The notes: generated from the letters alone by a model not told the origin. A stretch of 64,000 nt of DNA from Bacteroidota bacterium (GCA_016702705.1 JADJDM010000002.1:248001-312000); one strand, 5' to 3'; counted from the first letter of the stretch, positions 31,943-43,084 are shown. Made by a program: numbers and translations.

Positions 31943-32476
31943 ATGAGAAAATTTTTGATAATTATATTAAGTGTATTTTTCCTGTTGTTCGACTTGGTTG
32001 AGTATGCGGTTTATCAAAAAGATCCTGGGCCTGAAAAATTCAAAGCAATCTTCATTTATAATTTTACCAAAAATTTTGAGTGGCCAGAAAGTAAAGCCAA
32101 TGAATTTAATATCGCAATTTTAGGAAATAATCCTACACTTATAAATTACCTTACCGAAATGTCCAATACAAAAATGGTGGGCACTAAAAAGGTAGTTGTA
32201 AAAAACATCACTAATATTTCGGAAGCAGCAAAACCTGAAATATTATTTATTTTACCTGATAAGTCAAGCGTGTTGGCTGAGGCAGTTGCAAAGTATAAAG
32301 CAAAAGGAACATTAATTATTACTGAAAAACAAGGTTTAGCAAAAGTGGGCGCGGCAATTAATTTTGTGGTTGCTGATAATAATATTAAGTTTGAGTTAAA
32401 TAAAACAAGTGCCGGAAAAGCAGGTTTGGTGGTTTCATCAAAAATTGAAGCAATGGCATTAAAAGTAATCGACTAA
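31943..32476 (+). CDS. YfiR/HmsC-like (DUF4154) periplasmic protein
   Basis: This 177-residue protein has an N-terminal hydrophobic signal segment (residues 3-17). The mature region matches the DUF4154/YfiR pattern: KFKAIFIYNFTKNFEWPE at the start, FNIAILGNNP, then ILFILPDKSS, TLIITEKQGLAKVGAAINF and a closing KINxTSA-like ELNKTSAGKAGLVVSSKI. In Pseudomonas, YfiR is a periplasmic repressor of a diguanylate cyclase. Here no GGDEF protein is adjacent; the neighbours are a TPR protein and a HAMP/PP2C phosphatase, so it may instead regulate that phosphatase. The next gene overlaps its stop (TAATG). Confidence 0.8.
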   Translation: MRKFLIIILSVFFLLFDLVEYAVYQKDPGPEKFKAIFIYNFTKNFEWPESKANEFNIAILGNNPTLINYLTEMSNTKMVGTKKVVVKNITNISEAAKPEILFILPDKSSVLAEAVAKYKAKGTLIITEKQGLAKVGAAINFVVADNNIKFELNKTSAGKAGLVVSSKIEAMALKVID

Positions 32477-33357
32477 TGTTGAAGATTAAGTCATATAGTA
32501 TAATGGTGTTGTTGATGTTATTATCAACAGTATCTTTTGCGCAACTGGCAAAGGTGCAGCAGGCTTATGATTGTGTTCAACAAGGTAAGTTGGATTCCGC
32601 AAAAATATACATTGAAGAAGGTATTAAAGATCCTGAAGCAGCTTCCGATTTCCAATCTTGGTATATACGTGGATTTATTTACAAAGAGATTTACAAGCAA
32701 AAAGAATCAAACGACATAAAATCTAAAGCCCGTGAGTTAGGAGTTGAGTCGTTAAGAAAGGCTGCAGAATTAGATAAGGAAAAGCAACAAATTGCAAGTA
32801 TAAATCAAAACCTTAAATTTTTAGGTTCTAAATATTATAATGATGCGAAAAAAACAATGGATTCTGTTAACTATTTAACATCTATTTGGTGCTTTCAAAA
32901 TTACCTTTCTATTTACAAATCTGTTGAGCCAGGTTTTGATGAAAATGCAAAATCAATCGAATACTATTTATCCTTAAGTTACTATTTCCAAGAAGTATTT
33001 GAGCAAAATGGGTCAAAAAATGCTTTAGAGCGTACAAAGGAATACCTTAACAAATCTATACAAATCAATCCTAATTCAGCAATGGCTAATAAAAACATGG
33101 CTGTATTATATTATAATATGGGTGTAAATATTATTAAGAAAATGGATTACGATATTGATTTAGAACAATTATATGTATTACAAGAAGAGGCTTCTAAACT
33201 ATTTAAACAAGCTGAGCCATTTATGTCAAAGGCATATCAATTATCACCTAAGGATAAAACAATTATTGAGGGTATGCAAGGTATTTACTATCAATTAAAC
33301 GATACAGAAAAATCAAACGAGTTTAAGAAAAAATTAGAGGCGTTAAGCGCTCCATAA
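32476..33357 (+). CDS. Secreted TPR protein
   Basis: The 293-residue protein begins with a signal peptide ending VSFAQ, followed by tetratricopeptide-type helices (QAYDCVQQGKLDSAKIYIEE, EYLNKSIQINPNSAMANKNM with the PNSA turn, EKSNEFKKKLEAL). TPRs mediate protein binding. It overlaps the YfiR-like gene by one base and precedes the phosphatase by 21 bp, so it belongs to the same operon and could bridge periplasmic YfiR and the membrane phosphatase. The partner is not known. Confidence 0.8.
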   Translation: MLKIKSYSIMVLLMLLSTVSFAQLAKVQQAYDCVQQGKLDSAKIYIEEGIKDPEAASDFQSWYIRGFIYKEIYKQKESNDIKSKARELGVESLRKAAELDKEKQQIASINQNLKFLGSKYYNDAKKTMDSVNYLTSIWCFQNYLSIYKSVEPGFDENAKSIEYYLSLSYYFQEVFEQNGSKNALERTKEYLNKSIQINPNSAMANKNMAVLYYNMGVNIIKKMDYDIDLEQLYVLQEEASKLFKQAEPFMSKAYQLSPKDKTIIEGMQGIYYQLNDTEKSNEFKKKLEALSAP

Positions 33358-33378
33358 TTTTTTAAAGAGTACACTATT

Positions 33379-35165
33379 GTGAAAATAACAATTGGAAAAA
33401 AAATAGGATTTGGTTTCGGGATAGTAATAGTCCTTACAATTGTAGCATTCATATTTACCAATATTACCTTAAAGGATTCTAAGAAAAAAACAGATAATGT
33501 TGTTCAAGTTGTAACTCCAAGTGTTGCTGCATTAAATGATTTTAACTTGCTACTTGAAAGCTCTCAACGTTTAATTAGCAAATGGGTTAATGTACAGTCG
33601 GTAGAAGATGAAGCCTTTAAAAAGGATTTGGTAGATTTAATTCATAAGGATTACCCAAAAGTAAAAGCGGAGATTATTGCATTGTCCCCAACTTGGACAA
33701 AAGATGAGAAATTAAAAGCGGATTCGATTTTTTTAGCTACCGATAAATTATTTGCAACTTACAAATCCGACATCATGTCTCAAGTGCTTGGATTTGCAAG
33801 TTATGATAATGCGCAAATCATGTTTCCAGTTAAAGTTGTTTTAGAGGATACTGAAGTTGATGCAGCAAAAATTCATGAGCAATTACATGGTTTAATTGAA
33901 GCCCAAAAAGCACATGCAGAAAGAGTAACAAATGAAATGTTTGATTCATTCACGTTTCTTCAAAATTTCGTAAAGTGGTTAGGAATTGCATTAGTAATAG
34001 GTGGAATTTTTGTAGCAATGATTACGGTTCGCACAATTGTAAAACCTGTTCAGTTGCTAAAAGAAATGCTAAAAGCAATGAGTTTAGGGATTTTACCAAA
34101 GCAAAGGATTCCAACACGAAGTGATGAAATAGGGGATATGGGAAATGCCCTCACAGGTTTAATTGGGGCATTGGAAAGTACTACCGATTTTGCTCATGAA
34201 GTAGGAACAGGAAACTTTGCATCTGAATACAAACCTTTATCTGAGCACGATAATTTAGGGCACGCATTAATTAAAATGCGTTATAATCTTGCTGAGAACG
34301 AAAGAATATTAGAGCAAAAAGTTATTGAGCGTACTGAAGAAGTTGTTCGCCAAAAAGAAGAAATTTTACATAAAACAACGGAGTTAGAACAATTATTTAC
34401 GCAGGTTACTGATAGTATTCGTTACGCTAAACGTATTCAGGAAGCAATTTTGCCCCCTGAATTTTATGCTAAAACAATATTACCTAATTCATTTATTCTT
34501 TATAAACCAAAAGACATTGTTTCTGGAGATTTTTATTGGTTAGATAAGAAGGATGGGAAATCAATGGTGGCTGCGGTTGATTGCACGGGGCATGGAGTTC
34601 CAGGTGCTTTTATGAGTATCGTTGGATTTAATTTGCTTAAGGATATTGTAAATAATTCGGGTTTAGAAGCGCCAGGAGAAATTATGGACGCAATGAGTGA
34701 TGGAGTTAATAAAACGCTTCATAACAAAACGGAAGACGAAAGCGCTCAAAAAACAAAGGATGGTATGGATATGACCATGATTTCAGTTGATTATGCTAAT
34801 AACAAAGTTCAATTGCTGGGGCAAATAATCCTTTATACATAATTCGTAATTCAGATGTAATACAATACAAAGCAGATAAATTCCCTATTGGGTACAATAT
34901 TTTTGATGAGCCTAAACAATACACCACGCCTACTATTGATGTGCAAAAAGGTGATATTTTGTATATTTTCTCGGATGGTTATGCTGATCAATTTGGCGGA
35001 CCAAAGGGTAAAAAATTAATGGCAGGTAAGTTTAGAGAAATTCTTATTGAAGCTTCTAAACTTCCAATTACTAAGCAAAAAGAATTTCTTAATAACATCA
35101 TTGAGGACTGGAAAGGTCCGCATGAACAAGTTGATGATATGCTTGTTATTGGTGTTTCTATTTAG
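33379..35165 (+). CDS. Membrane HAMP-SpoIIE (PP2C-type) serine phosphatase, frameshifted
   Basis: The start is GTG at 33379. The protein has a membrane span at about 8-28, a periplasmic four-helix-type sensor (about 30-190), a second span (about 198-218, WLGIALVIGGIFVAMITV), a HAMP domain (VKPVQLLKEMLKAMSLG), a coiled coil, and a SpoIIE/PP2C phosphatase domain from about 345 (YAKRIQEAILPP, KDIVSGDFYWLD, VAAVDCTGHGVPGAFMS, FSDGYADQFGG, DDMLVIGV). The metal-binding Asp residues are present. The frame breaks at 34813-34814 (TT in CAATTGCTGG): one added T restores FAGANNPLYIIRNSD and the rest of the domain up to 35165. Such proteins usually control anti-sigma-factor antagonists or related partner switches. 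Confidence 0.9.
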
Positions 35166-35218
35166 CGTCCGCTAAAAGGATTTTCAATTATTTTTTTCAA
35201 TTATTTTTTAGAATTTTT

Positions 35219-36290
35219 ATGGTAGAGAAGTTAGAATCGATTAAGCAGAGGTATGAAGATGTGGAATTAAAATTATCCGATCCACAAATTATTGGTGATA
35301 TGAATCAGTTTAAAAACTGAACAAGGAATATCGCGACCTTGAGCCAATTATTGAAATATACGGAGAGTACAAAGTTATTCTTAACAACATTGCATCCGCA
35401 AAGAAATTCTCGATAACGAGAAGGACAAGGAAATGATTGACATGGCTAAGATGGAGTTGGATGAGAGTAGAGCCAAGCAACTTGAGTTAGAAGAGAAAAT
35501 TAAGTTCATGCTTATTCCAAAAGATCCTGAAGATGCAAAAGATGTTGTGTTTGAAATTCGTGCAGGAACGGGTGGAGATGAGGCTTCAATATTTGCTGGA
35601 GATTTATTTGAAATGTATCGCCGCTATTTTGAAACGCATGGTTTTAAAATGGAAGTAGTTGATGAAAGCCCTGGAACAATGGGTGGTTATAAAGATATTG
35701 TAATGAATGTTTCGGGTAATAATACCTATGGAACATTAAAGTTTGAAAGTGGTGTGCATCGTGTACAACGAGTGCCAGCAACAGAAGCAGCAGGTAGAGT
35801 TCACACATCAGCAGCTACAGTTATTGTAATGCCTGAGGCAGAGGAAGTAGATGTTGTTATTAATCCAGCTGATTTAGAAATACAAACTTCACGCTCGGGT
35901 GGTGCAGGTGGACAAAATGTAAATAAGGTAGAAACCAAAGTTCAAATTACTCATAAACCAACTGGTATTATGGTTACTTGCCAAATAGAGCGTTCGCAGC
36001 TGGGTAATAAGGAACGTGCAATGGTGATGTTGCGTACTAAGTTGTATGAAATAGAATTGCAAAAGCTAAATGCGAGCCAAGCAGCTAAAAAAAATACAAT
36101 GGTAACAACAGGCGACCGTTCAGCAAAAATTAGAACTTACAATTACCCTCAAAATCGTATTACAGATCATCGCATTAATTTAACCTTATACAACCTATCA
36201 GAGTTTGTTAATGGTGACATACAACAAATGATAGATGCTTTAGCATTTGCTGAAAATGTTGAGCGATTAAAAGAAGGTGGATTGGCTTAG
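35219..36290 (+). CDS. prfA: Peptide chain release factor 1, two frameshifts
   Basis: RF1 ends translation at UAA and UAG. The start is ATG 35219 (MVEKLESIKQRYEDVELKL). The codon-recognition tripeptide is PAT in RVPATEAAGRVHTSA, and the catalytic GGQ is in RSGGAGGQNVNKVETKV. The first frame stops after MNQFKN; adding one A to the run at 35312-35316 restores QFKKLNKEYRDLEP. A second one-base loss near 35401-35405 separates IASAK from EILDNEKDKEM. With both repaired the protein is about 357 residues, normal for RF1. As RF1 is essential, I read these as base-call errors. Confidence 0.92.
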
Positions 36291-36459
36291 GTTATTCTTC
36301 AGAAAATAATATCCCTGTCTTAAGAGAACTAGTAAATAGTTAATTCTTTTCTTTTCAGCACTATTAGACCTTTTTGTAATGAAGGGTCGTATTCTTTGCT
36401 TTTATAAAAATAATGGTTTAAACTTGTATTAGTATAGGTGTGAAATAATTATTTAGTTA

Positions 36460-36645
36460 ATGTTTATTTTCAAATTTAAAACTAATTTTAAAAGTCTTGG
36501 GCAAATGATGTTTGAAAAAATATTAATAAAAGGTGAACAGCAAATTAATATTGCAACGAGTGAATTTATTAATGGTATTTACTTTTATACCATGTTTGTT
36601 GATGGAAAAGCTATTGCTAGTAAACGTATGGTTATTGTTAAATAA
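36460..36645 (+). pseudogene. Orphan T9SS sorting-tail fragment
   Basis: This 61-codon frame ends with GIYFYTMFVDGKAIASKR and MVIVK, the last two strands of a type A T9SS sorting domain, but no secreted protein precedes it. The upstream 170 bp (36291-36459) contains no frame I recognise. It looks like the 3' remnant of a lost cargo gene. Its TAA overlaps the ATG of the next secreted protein (TAATG at 36643-36647), so it could in principle be translationally coupled to it. Confidence 0.55.
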
Positions 36646-38202
36646 TGAAAATAAACATATATATAACATTGATTTGTTTGGGTTTTTCTTTTATTGGAAA
36701 AACTCAAACAACTTTGTTTGATAGTGTATATTTTAATGATTTGGGGCAATTAAATAATGAAACTGAATACATTCTAGGCATTTCAACATTTGATAATTTT
36801 ACATTTGCTACAATTTCAGGAACTAATTTTTCAACTGGCAAAAGAAACTCTTTTATAGTAAAAATAGATAGTGTTGGTAATAAAGTTAATAGATTTAGCT
36901 TCAATAACACAGGTGAGTTTATTCATAATAGTTCTGGGGTGTGTAATTCTTAACAAAAGTTTTTGTTACAGGAACCTTATTACATACTGCCGTTCCCGAT
37001 TCCGGCAAACTTTTTATTTCAATATTTTCTAAGGAATTAGATAGCCTTGATTTTAAAGTCTATGAGTTTTCTCAAAAGACAGGTGTAGTTTCGCAATTGT
37101 TATATGATGGTAATAAATATATGTATGGTTCAGGTTATTGCGATGTTGATGCAAGCACTTATGGAGATTTGTTTGTAGTTAAGTTTGATACTCTTGGTAA
37201 TTTAATTTGGAAAAGTAGGTACGGATTGACAACCAGAAATGAAGGTAGTGGAACTTTACAATTGATAGGGAATGATAGTTTGTTTGTTTCAGGCCCTAGT
37301 AACGAAGGTTCAAATGGAGCGTCTGGCTTAGCAGTGTTATTAGATACCGCTGGTACAGAATTGTGGAGAAGATATATTGATATACCTGGTAAAGAAAATA
37401 CATTTGCAGGAGGGTTTATTTATAAAGACGGGGGTTTATTATGCCAGGTACTTGTTATACCCCGCCAAATGGAGAAAGTGATTTGTGTATTACAAAATTA
37501 AGCGCAAGCGGCATTAGACAATGGGATAAAATTTATTCACTTGGTGCAAGTTCTGAAGGTACAGATTACTGTTTTTATAATCAAGAGGATTCAACTATAA
37601 TAGCAGTTGGTGGCAACCTTAATGTCCCCCAATTTCACGAAGCGGGTTTGGCTATAAAATATACTATGGAAGGTGATACAATGTGGACACGCACTTACGA
37701 TAAAAGTTATAACCTAAATGGTTATATAGATCATTTTTATAAAGGCATTGCCACAAATGATGGTGGCTATTTATTTGCAGGGCAAACAAGTAGTGGTATT
37801 ATTGCAGGTAAACAAGATGCTTGGTTACTAAAAACAGATAGTATAGGCTGCCATCCCAATTACCCTTGCTGGCCAGCAACTCATTATAATTACACTAGTT
37901 TAAAAAGTAATGCTTATAGTAGTTTTAACTCAAGTGTTTTCCCAAACCCAGCTACAAATTACGTTTGTGTAAAATTTAAAAACATAAACCAAAACAATGC
38001 TTGTACTTTAAAATTGTACAACATAACTGGGCAATTAATAAAACAACAAACTTTTAATTACGTTAACCCAATTGCATTATTTAACATAGAAGATGTTGAA
38101 CAAGGAATGTATGTGTTGGAAGTGGAAACTTTGTATGGAACTGAACGTACAAAAATTATAAAAAGAATAAATCTACTCTACATACAGCACAAATCCTTTT
38201 AA
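36645..38202 (+). CDS. Secreted beta-propeller-like protein with T9SS tail, two frameshifts
   Basis: The start at 36645 gives a signal peptide ending IGKTQ. The body has repeated propeller-like blades with the pattern FVVKFDTLGNLIWKSRYG, LDTAGTELWRRYID, ITKLSASGIRQWDKIYS and YTMEGDTMWTRTYD. The end is a T9SS type A tail (SSVFPNPATNYVCVKF, NITGQLI, GMYVLEVETL). The frame breaks near 36940-36955 (SSGVC side to NKVFVTGTLL side) and again at 37435-37437, where adding one T to GGGGGTTTATT restores KDGGFIMPGTCYTPP. The repaired length is about 519 residues. The function is unknown, and its 3' end overlaps the convergent methyltransferase by 30 bp. Confidence 0.8.
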
Positions 38203-39352
38203 ATATTCACCTTCTAAAAAGTTCATACTAATAGGATGGTCTGCTGGTTGAGATAAGTAGTGTAATACCTTAATTGTTCTGCGTGCATCTAATGCTGCCG
38301 AAACGATTGTATTAAAAAATAATTCTTTATTAATTACCTGCGAGCAGGAAAAAGTAAATACAATACCACCTGGCTTAATTATTTTAAATGCCTCTGAGTT
38401 TAAACGTTTGTAACCAATAACTGCATTGTGACTTACCTTTCTGCTTTTAGCAAATGCCGGCGGGTCTAAAACCATTACATCATAATCAAGGTCAGCATTT
38501 TTAAAAAAGTCAAAAGTATCAACTGCAAATGCCTCGTGGTTTTTTAAATTGTTTAGTTCTGCATTTTGTTTTGTTAATTCAATTGCTGGTTTTGATACAT
38601 CTACCGAATGAACCATTGTAGCACCTGCATTTGCAGCAAATACAGAGAAACCACCTGTGTAACAAAATGTATTTAGTACTTTTTTTCCTTTGCTGTATTC
38701 GGCTAATAATTTTCTATTCTCACGTTGGTCAATAAAGAAACCTGTTTTTTGCCCCTTCACCCAATCAATCGAAAATTTATTTCCGTACTCTTCAACTATA
38801 ACACTTGTGTTAGTTCCAATAATAGGTCCATTTTTTATTTGTGATGAATAATTTGCTGGAAGTGTTTCTGCGCTTTTATCGTAAATGGTTTCTATTTTCC
38901 ATCATAAACTTTTGAATTGCTTTTGCAATCAAATCAATTTGCATATGCATTCCAATACTGTGACATTGTATAACTGCATTGTTGTTATAATAATCAATAA
39001 TCAATCCTGGTAAGCCATCCGATTCACCAAATACCAAACGATATACATTTGTGTTGGGTAATGTGCTTACGCCAATTTGTTTACGATAGTCAAATGCTTT
39101 TTTTATTTTAGTATAATAAAAATCTTCATCAACATTAGTAGGCTCATTACTTACTAAACGAACACTAATACTACCATCTTGAAAATGCCCAACTCCTAAA
39201 AATCTGCGTTCAGCAGAAAAAACTTCTACAATAGTTCCATCTACAATGCCATCATCTTTTTGACGAATAGCCCCCGAAAAAATCCACGGATGTTTACGTA
39301 ATGCTGAAAATTCTTTTCCTTTATTTAAAATTATTTGTTTGTAGTTAGTCAT
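38173..39352 (-). CDS. RlmI-like class I SAM-dependent rRNA methyltransferase, frameshifted
   Basis: The N-terminal PUA-like domain begins ILNKGKEFSALRKHPWIFSG, followed by an RlmI-type mid region (YRLVFGESDGLPGLIIDYY). The second frame contains GQKTGFFIDQRENRKLL, motif I VLNTFCYTGGFSVFAA, and the catalytic-domain VLDPPAFAKSRK plus FTFSCSQ. This matches the RlmI/RlmK family that makes 5-methylcytosine in 23S rRNA. The frame breaks at 38889-38891 (TTT on plus): one more base joins MMENRK to TIYDKSAETLPANY, restoring about 393 residues. The exact target base is inferred from the family only. Confidence 0.88.
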
Positions 39353-39360
39353 AATAGTAT

Positions 39361-39390
39361 AAAAAACAAAAGCAGGTAATACCTGCTTTT
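39361..39390 (-). terminator. Rho-independent terminator
   Basis: The stem AAAAGCAGGT (39368-39377) and ACCTGCTTTT (39381-39390) with a 3-base loop is followed on the minus strand by a T-run at 39361-39366. It ends the small secreted-protein gene before the methyltransferase gene begins. Confidence 0.85.
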
Positions 39391-39410
39391 AAATGAGTAG
39401 AAGGTGATTG

Positions 39411-39859
39411 TTATTTTTTTGCAGCAGTACTTTGTTTAAAGCCTATCAAAATTACAGCACAGCCCGAACCAGCGCTAGTTCCTTCTAGTTTAGCTTCTAT
39501 AATAACGTCATCAATTGTTGCTTTTACTTTAAAATCCCAATATGGAGCGTTTTTGTAATCCTTGTTTGTAAACAACAACGTTCTGTCTTGATCGTAGATG
39601 TAGAAAGTTAAATTGCCATCTGTCATTCCGCTACAAGCCGCAATACGATAAACTGTTTCGCCAAAAATGTAGTGTGAAACTCTGCAGTCTCTTCTTGATT
39701 TAATAATAGTGCTCTGTATGTTTGTCCATCAGAAATAAATGAATTTATGATATGCTTTGCGCAAATGTTTGCAACCGTATCGCATTGCGCCTTTGCTTTA
39801 TTGTTTAGAGCAAATAGTAAGCAAAATAATAAAGTGGTTTTTAATAATATATTCTTCAT
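39411..39859 (-). CDS. Small secreted protein of unknown function, frameshifted
   Basis: The protein has a signal peptide ending KAKAQ. The mature part is about 125 residues with a CDTVANICAKHI start and beta-type sequence (TFYIYDQDRTLLF, VIIEAKLEGTSAGSGCAVI). The frame breaks at the A-run 39663-39667: one added base joins EFHTTF to FGETVYRIAACSGMTDG. I do not recognise the family. It lies downstream of the lipoprotein gene on the same strand, separated by about 20 bp, so the two are probably co-transcribed. Confidence 0.65.
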
Positions 39860-39878
39860 GTCAATTTCTTATTACAAA

Positions 39879-40795
39879 TTATGATTTAACAGGGTTAATG
39901 ATTTTTTCGCGAATCTCTTGCACTTTTGCAGAGATTTTGTCCAGTTGCTCTTTAGAAACATTTACTTCTGTTCTGTTGTTTAATGTAGTTGTTTTAGCTG
40001 CTACATCTGTTTCCGGTTTTTCGTAAACATATTTGAACTCGATAGTATCATAAATTTTTGTAATTCTTCTAATTGAATTACTAAATCACCATACTCAGGT
40101 TGTGTTTTGTAAGCAGATAATAATTTAATGATGCTTCCTAATGATTGTTTTTGTTGAGCAATACGGTTTTTAATTTCTGTATTCTCTTTTACTTTGTTAG
40201 TTTGAATTGCAAAATGCAAACTCTCTAACCAACCACCAGTAAGTATTAAACCACTCACATCATTTTTCTTTTCACCTTTTAAATATTGGTCGCTAGCACG
40301 GTAAGCAATACCAACTAATACAAGCATCGAATCTTTATCAGTAATATTGTCGCTAATACGTTTCATTGTTTCTTGGTCAAAAGCTCCTGAAACGCCTAAG
40401 TCATCTGCCAATTTTTTTAATGTTCCCAAATAACCTAAAGCATCCTGACTTTTATTGTACATGGTTACATATCCTAAATCAGCGCCATAAATACCTAAGT
40501 TAAGTGCTTTCGAATAACTAGTTGTGTATTGAGTTGATCTAGAAGAAACATTTAATATACTCTTATCATATTCTGCACCTGCTTTTTGAATTAGCATAGC
40601 AGTTTGAACTGGAGATGGGATACTAAAAAGTTGCCCATTTACATTTAAAACACCATTACTGGTAACTTTGGTTGTATCATCAGGTAATTCATCACCACCT
40701 TCTTTTGCAGGATCACTCGAACATGAAACTGCGAATAAGCAAACTGTTCCGAAAAGAACAAGCTTTGATTTTATGGTTAAATAATTGAATTTCAT
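39879..40795 (-). CDS. Lipoprotein of unknown function, frameshifted near its end
   Basis: The signal peptide has a lipobox (LFAVSC, Cys near residue 25) followed by an acidic linker. The roughly 280-residue mature protein is largely helical (GYLGTLKKLADDLGVSGAF, KNRIAQQKQSLGSIIKLLSAY). The frame breaks at 40052-40054: one more base converts the tail to LQKFYDTIEFKYVYEKPE and extends it to the stop at 39879, closing with KISAKVQEIREKI. I do not recognise a named family, although similar helical lipoproteins are common in this phylum. The location is presumably the inner face of the outer membrane. Confidence 0.7.
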
Positions 40796-40919
40796 TTATT
40801 TAATTGGTTAATTGTCTAGAAAAATTTGAGTATGCAAGTAAGCGAAAAATATTGAAACCTCAAAAAATAATGTTCGTCGTTTGAATTAACTTACTAATCG
40901 TTAGCTATCTGTTTATCAA

Positions 40920-42179
40920 TTAGTTAGTAAGAGCGTTTTGAATGTGCTTTAGTATTTTATCTACTGAGCCTAAATTGCTGCTGATATAGTTTTTACATTC
41001 TACTTTTATTTGCTCTCTTTTCGAATCATTAGTAATGAGTTCTTCTAGTATTTCATTCAAAACTTTTTGTTCGACAAAACTAAAAGAGATTCCAATTTGT
41101 ACGCACGCTAAGGCTTCATTAAATTTTTTATAATTTGGTCCAAAAACTACTGGAATACCATAAGTAATAGCTTCTAGAATATTATGAATTCCAGATCCAA
41201 AGCCACCACCAATGTACGCTAGCTTGCCATATTGATAAATCGAAGAAAGCATTCCGATATTATCAATAATTAAAATATCAGCGTTATTATTTGCCCTCTT
41301 ATCCGAGAATTTCAAGTAATTTAATTTCGTACTAGCACTTTCAATAATTGAAACCAACTGGTTAATATTGATGTTTTCGATATTGTGCGGAGCAATAATT
41401 AATTTTAGGTTAGTGTATTTTTGCTTAAGTGAGATAAATGATTGAACTAAGTATTTTTCATCTTCTGCATAAGTACTACCAGCTACAATAACTATATTGT
41501 TTTCACTAAATTGTTGTATAGATAAAAAATTTTCTGGATTACGTGCAATCTCTACAACCCTTTCAAATCGGCTATCTCCAACGAATGAGCATTTTGTTAA
41601 ACCTATTTCATTAAGTAGTTTTTTCGATTCTTGGTTTTGTAAAAATAAATGCTCGTAATAGAAAAGAGTGCGTTTAAAAATACCTCCATACCATTTAAAA
41701 AAGTGTTGATCTTCTCTAAAAATTCCTGAAATAAGTAAGGTTGGAATTTTATTTGAGTGAAGTACATTTAAATAGTTTAACCAAAATTCATACTTCACGA
41801 AAATGGCAAGTTCTGGATTTATTATCTGTAAGAATTTTTTTGCATTACTTTTTGTGTCGGCAGGTAAGTAAAAAACATAATCTGCAAACTCGTAGTCCTT
41901 TCTTAATTCATATCCTGAAGGTGAGAAAAAAGTAAGAACGATTTTTTTATTTGGGAAAGTAGTTTTTAGTTTTTCAATAACTGGCCTACCTTGTTCAAAC
42001 TCTCCTAACGATGCGCAATGCACCCAAATTTTAGGTGAAGAATCTCCTTTTAATTTACTATCAATATGTTGTAAAATTCCAATTCGTCCGTTGCTAAATA
42101 ACCGAGCTTTTTTGTTGAAGGGACTCAATAATTTAACAATGAAATGATATGCAACAATACAGAAAGTGTAAAACGCCAT
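40920..42179 (-). CDS. waaA: 3-deoxy-D-manno-octulosonic acid transferase
   Basis: WaaA (KdtA) transfers Kdo from CMP-Kdo to lipid IVA at the inner membrane. The 419-residue protein has an N-terminal membrane anchor (FYTFCIVAYHFIVKLL), the acceptor motif WVHCASLGEFEQGRPV with the family's catalytic Glu, KIVLTFFSPSGYEL, and the donor-side IIAPHNIEN, KLAYIGGGFGSGIHNILEA and GIPVVFGPNYKKF motifs. Full length. Together with lpxH and the kdnA/kdnB pair it shows a Kdo-bearing lipid A pathway in this organism. Confidence 0.95.
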   Translation of the reverse strand: MAFYTFCIVAYHFIVKLLSPFNKKARLFSNGRIGILQHIDSKLKGDSSPKIWVHCASLGEFEQGRPVIEKLKTTFPNKKIVLTFFSPSGYELRKDYEFADYVFYLPADTKSNAKKFLQIINPELAIFVKYEFWLNYLNVLHSNKIPTLLISGIFREDQHFFKWYGGIFKRTLFYYEHLFLQNQESKKLLNEIGLTKCSFVGDSRFERVVEIARNPENFLSIQQFSENNIVIVAGSTYAEDEKYLVQSFISLKQKYTNLKLIIAPHNIENININQLVSIIESASTKLNYLKFSDKRANNNADILIIDNIGMLSSIYQYGKLAYIGGGFGSGIHNILEAITYGIPVVFGPNYKKFNEALACVQIGISFSFVEQKVLNEILEELITNDSKREQIKVECKNYISSNLGSVDKILKHIQNALTN

Positions 42180-42217
42180 AGGGCAAAAGTAAGAATAAAC
42201 TAATGATTTTAATTTTC

Positions 42218-42969
42218 TTAATTATAATAAAACTCCTTAATCCTCTTATAAAGCGGTAGTGCCCAGCCAATTCTAAATCCTATTTGAACATCCGTTCTTT
42301 TTGCACCATCACTTTGCATAGTGTCATATTGGTAACCACGAATGCCCTTTGTAAACCCTTCATTAAATTCAAATCCAGCATAAAAATTAGTGAGTCGGTT
42401 GTTGCTTAAATACATGTACCCAATAAATTGTGTAAAGGCAATTCCGCCTGTTTTTCTATCGTAGCCTTTTCTCAAATCGCCTCTTAATTGTGGTAAGTTT
42501 TTTCCTACATCATACAAATTTACTTTGTGTTGCATGTAACCAACACCTGCCCAAACAACTGGACCACAATTTTTATTGTTATTAAAAAAGGAAGTACTTT
42601 TCCGAAAGTTACAAATGTGTTCCATCCTCTTTCGTTTATTCTTAATCTGCCCGGTGCACCATCATTTGCAGTAATTGTTCCCTCGGCATTTTTCATGTTG
42701 CTGAGCAAATTTTGTTCTTTTACTGTTTTACCGAAAAAATAATTGCCTTCAATTCCTATAATCCAGTTTTTTCTGGTTTTATACAATACAGGGATGCCAA
42801 CATTTCCGGTGTTTCCAAAACGCGTTTTTAAGTCGGCTTGTGGCATTTGCCCCGAAAAGTGCAAACCAACAATAGGAATGGCATAACAAGAGTCTTTTAA
42901 ATTTTGCGCATTACCAATAAAAACGGCAAAAAGCAGCGCAAAAAGTGTGTATAGTTTTTTACCATTCAT
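42218..42969 (-). CDS. Outer-membrane beta-barrel-like protein, frameshifted
   Basis: The signal peptide ends IGNAQ. The mature part of about 230 residues has alternating hydrophobic strands (WIIGIEGNYFFGKTV, VVWAGVGYMQHKVNLYDV, FTQFIGYMYLSNNRLTNFYAGFEFNEGF, DVQIGFRIGWALPLYKR), consistent with a small barrel or outer-membrane porin-like fold. The frame breaks at the A-run 42584-42589: one added base restores LPFFNNNKNCGPVVW. It lies 38 bp downstream of nothing on its strand except waaA further along, so co-regulation with waaA is possible but unproven. Confidence 0.7.
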
Positions 42970-43084
42970 TGGGCAAATATAGTGATTTTGTCAATTAAAT
43001 TTTTTAGGTTTGTCATGTCTGATATTTCAACGATTACAATGCTTTTATATTGCATGAAATTTTGAAATATTTGAACAAAATTAA

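Noticed and set aside
35219..35420. Programmed frameshift as in release factor 2
   Set aside because: The recognition motif is PAT (RF1, not SPF of RF2), and two separate breaks without an RF2-like UGA slip site do not fit.
35219..36290. Broken RF1 plus an in-frame UAG in the E1 gene might mean UAG is reassigned
   Set aside because: Several genes end in UAG in normal positions (maeB, prfA itself, the second stop of the E1 gene, the DUF6265 gene). The prfA breaks are one-base losses like those in many other genes.
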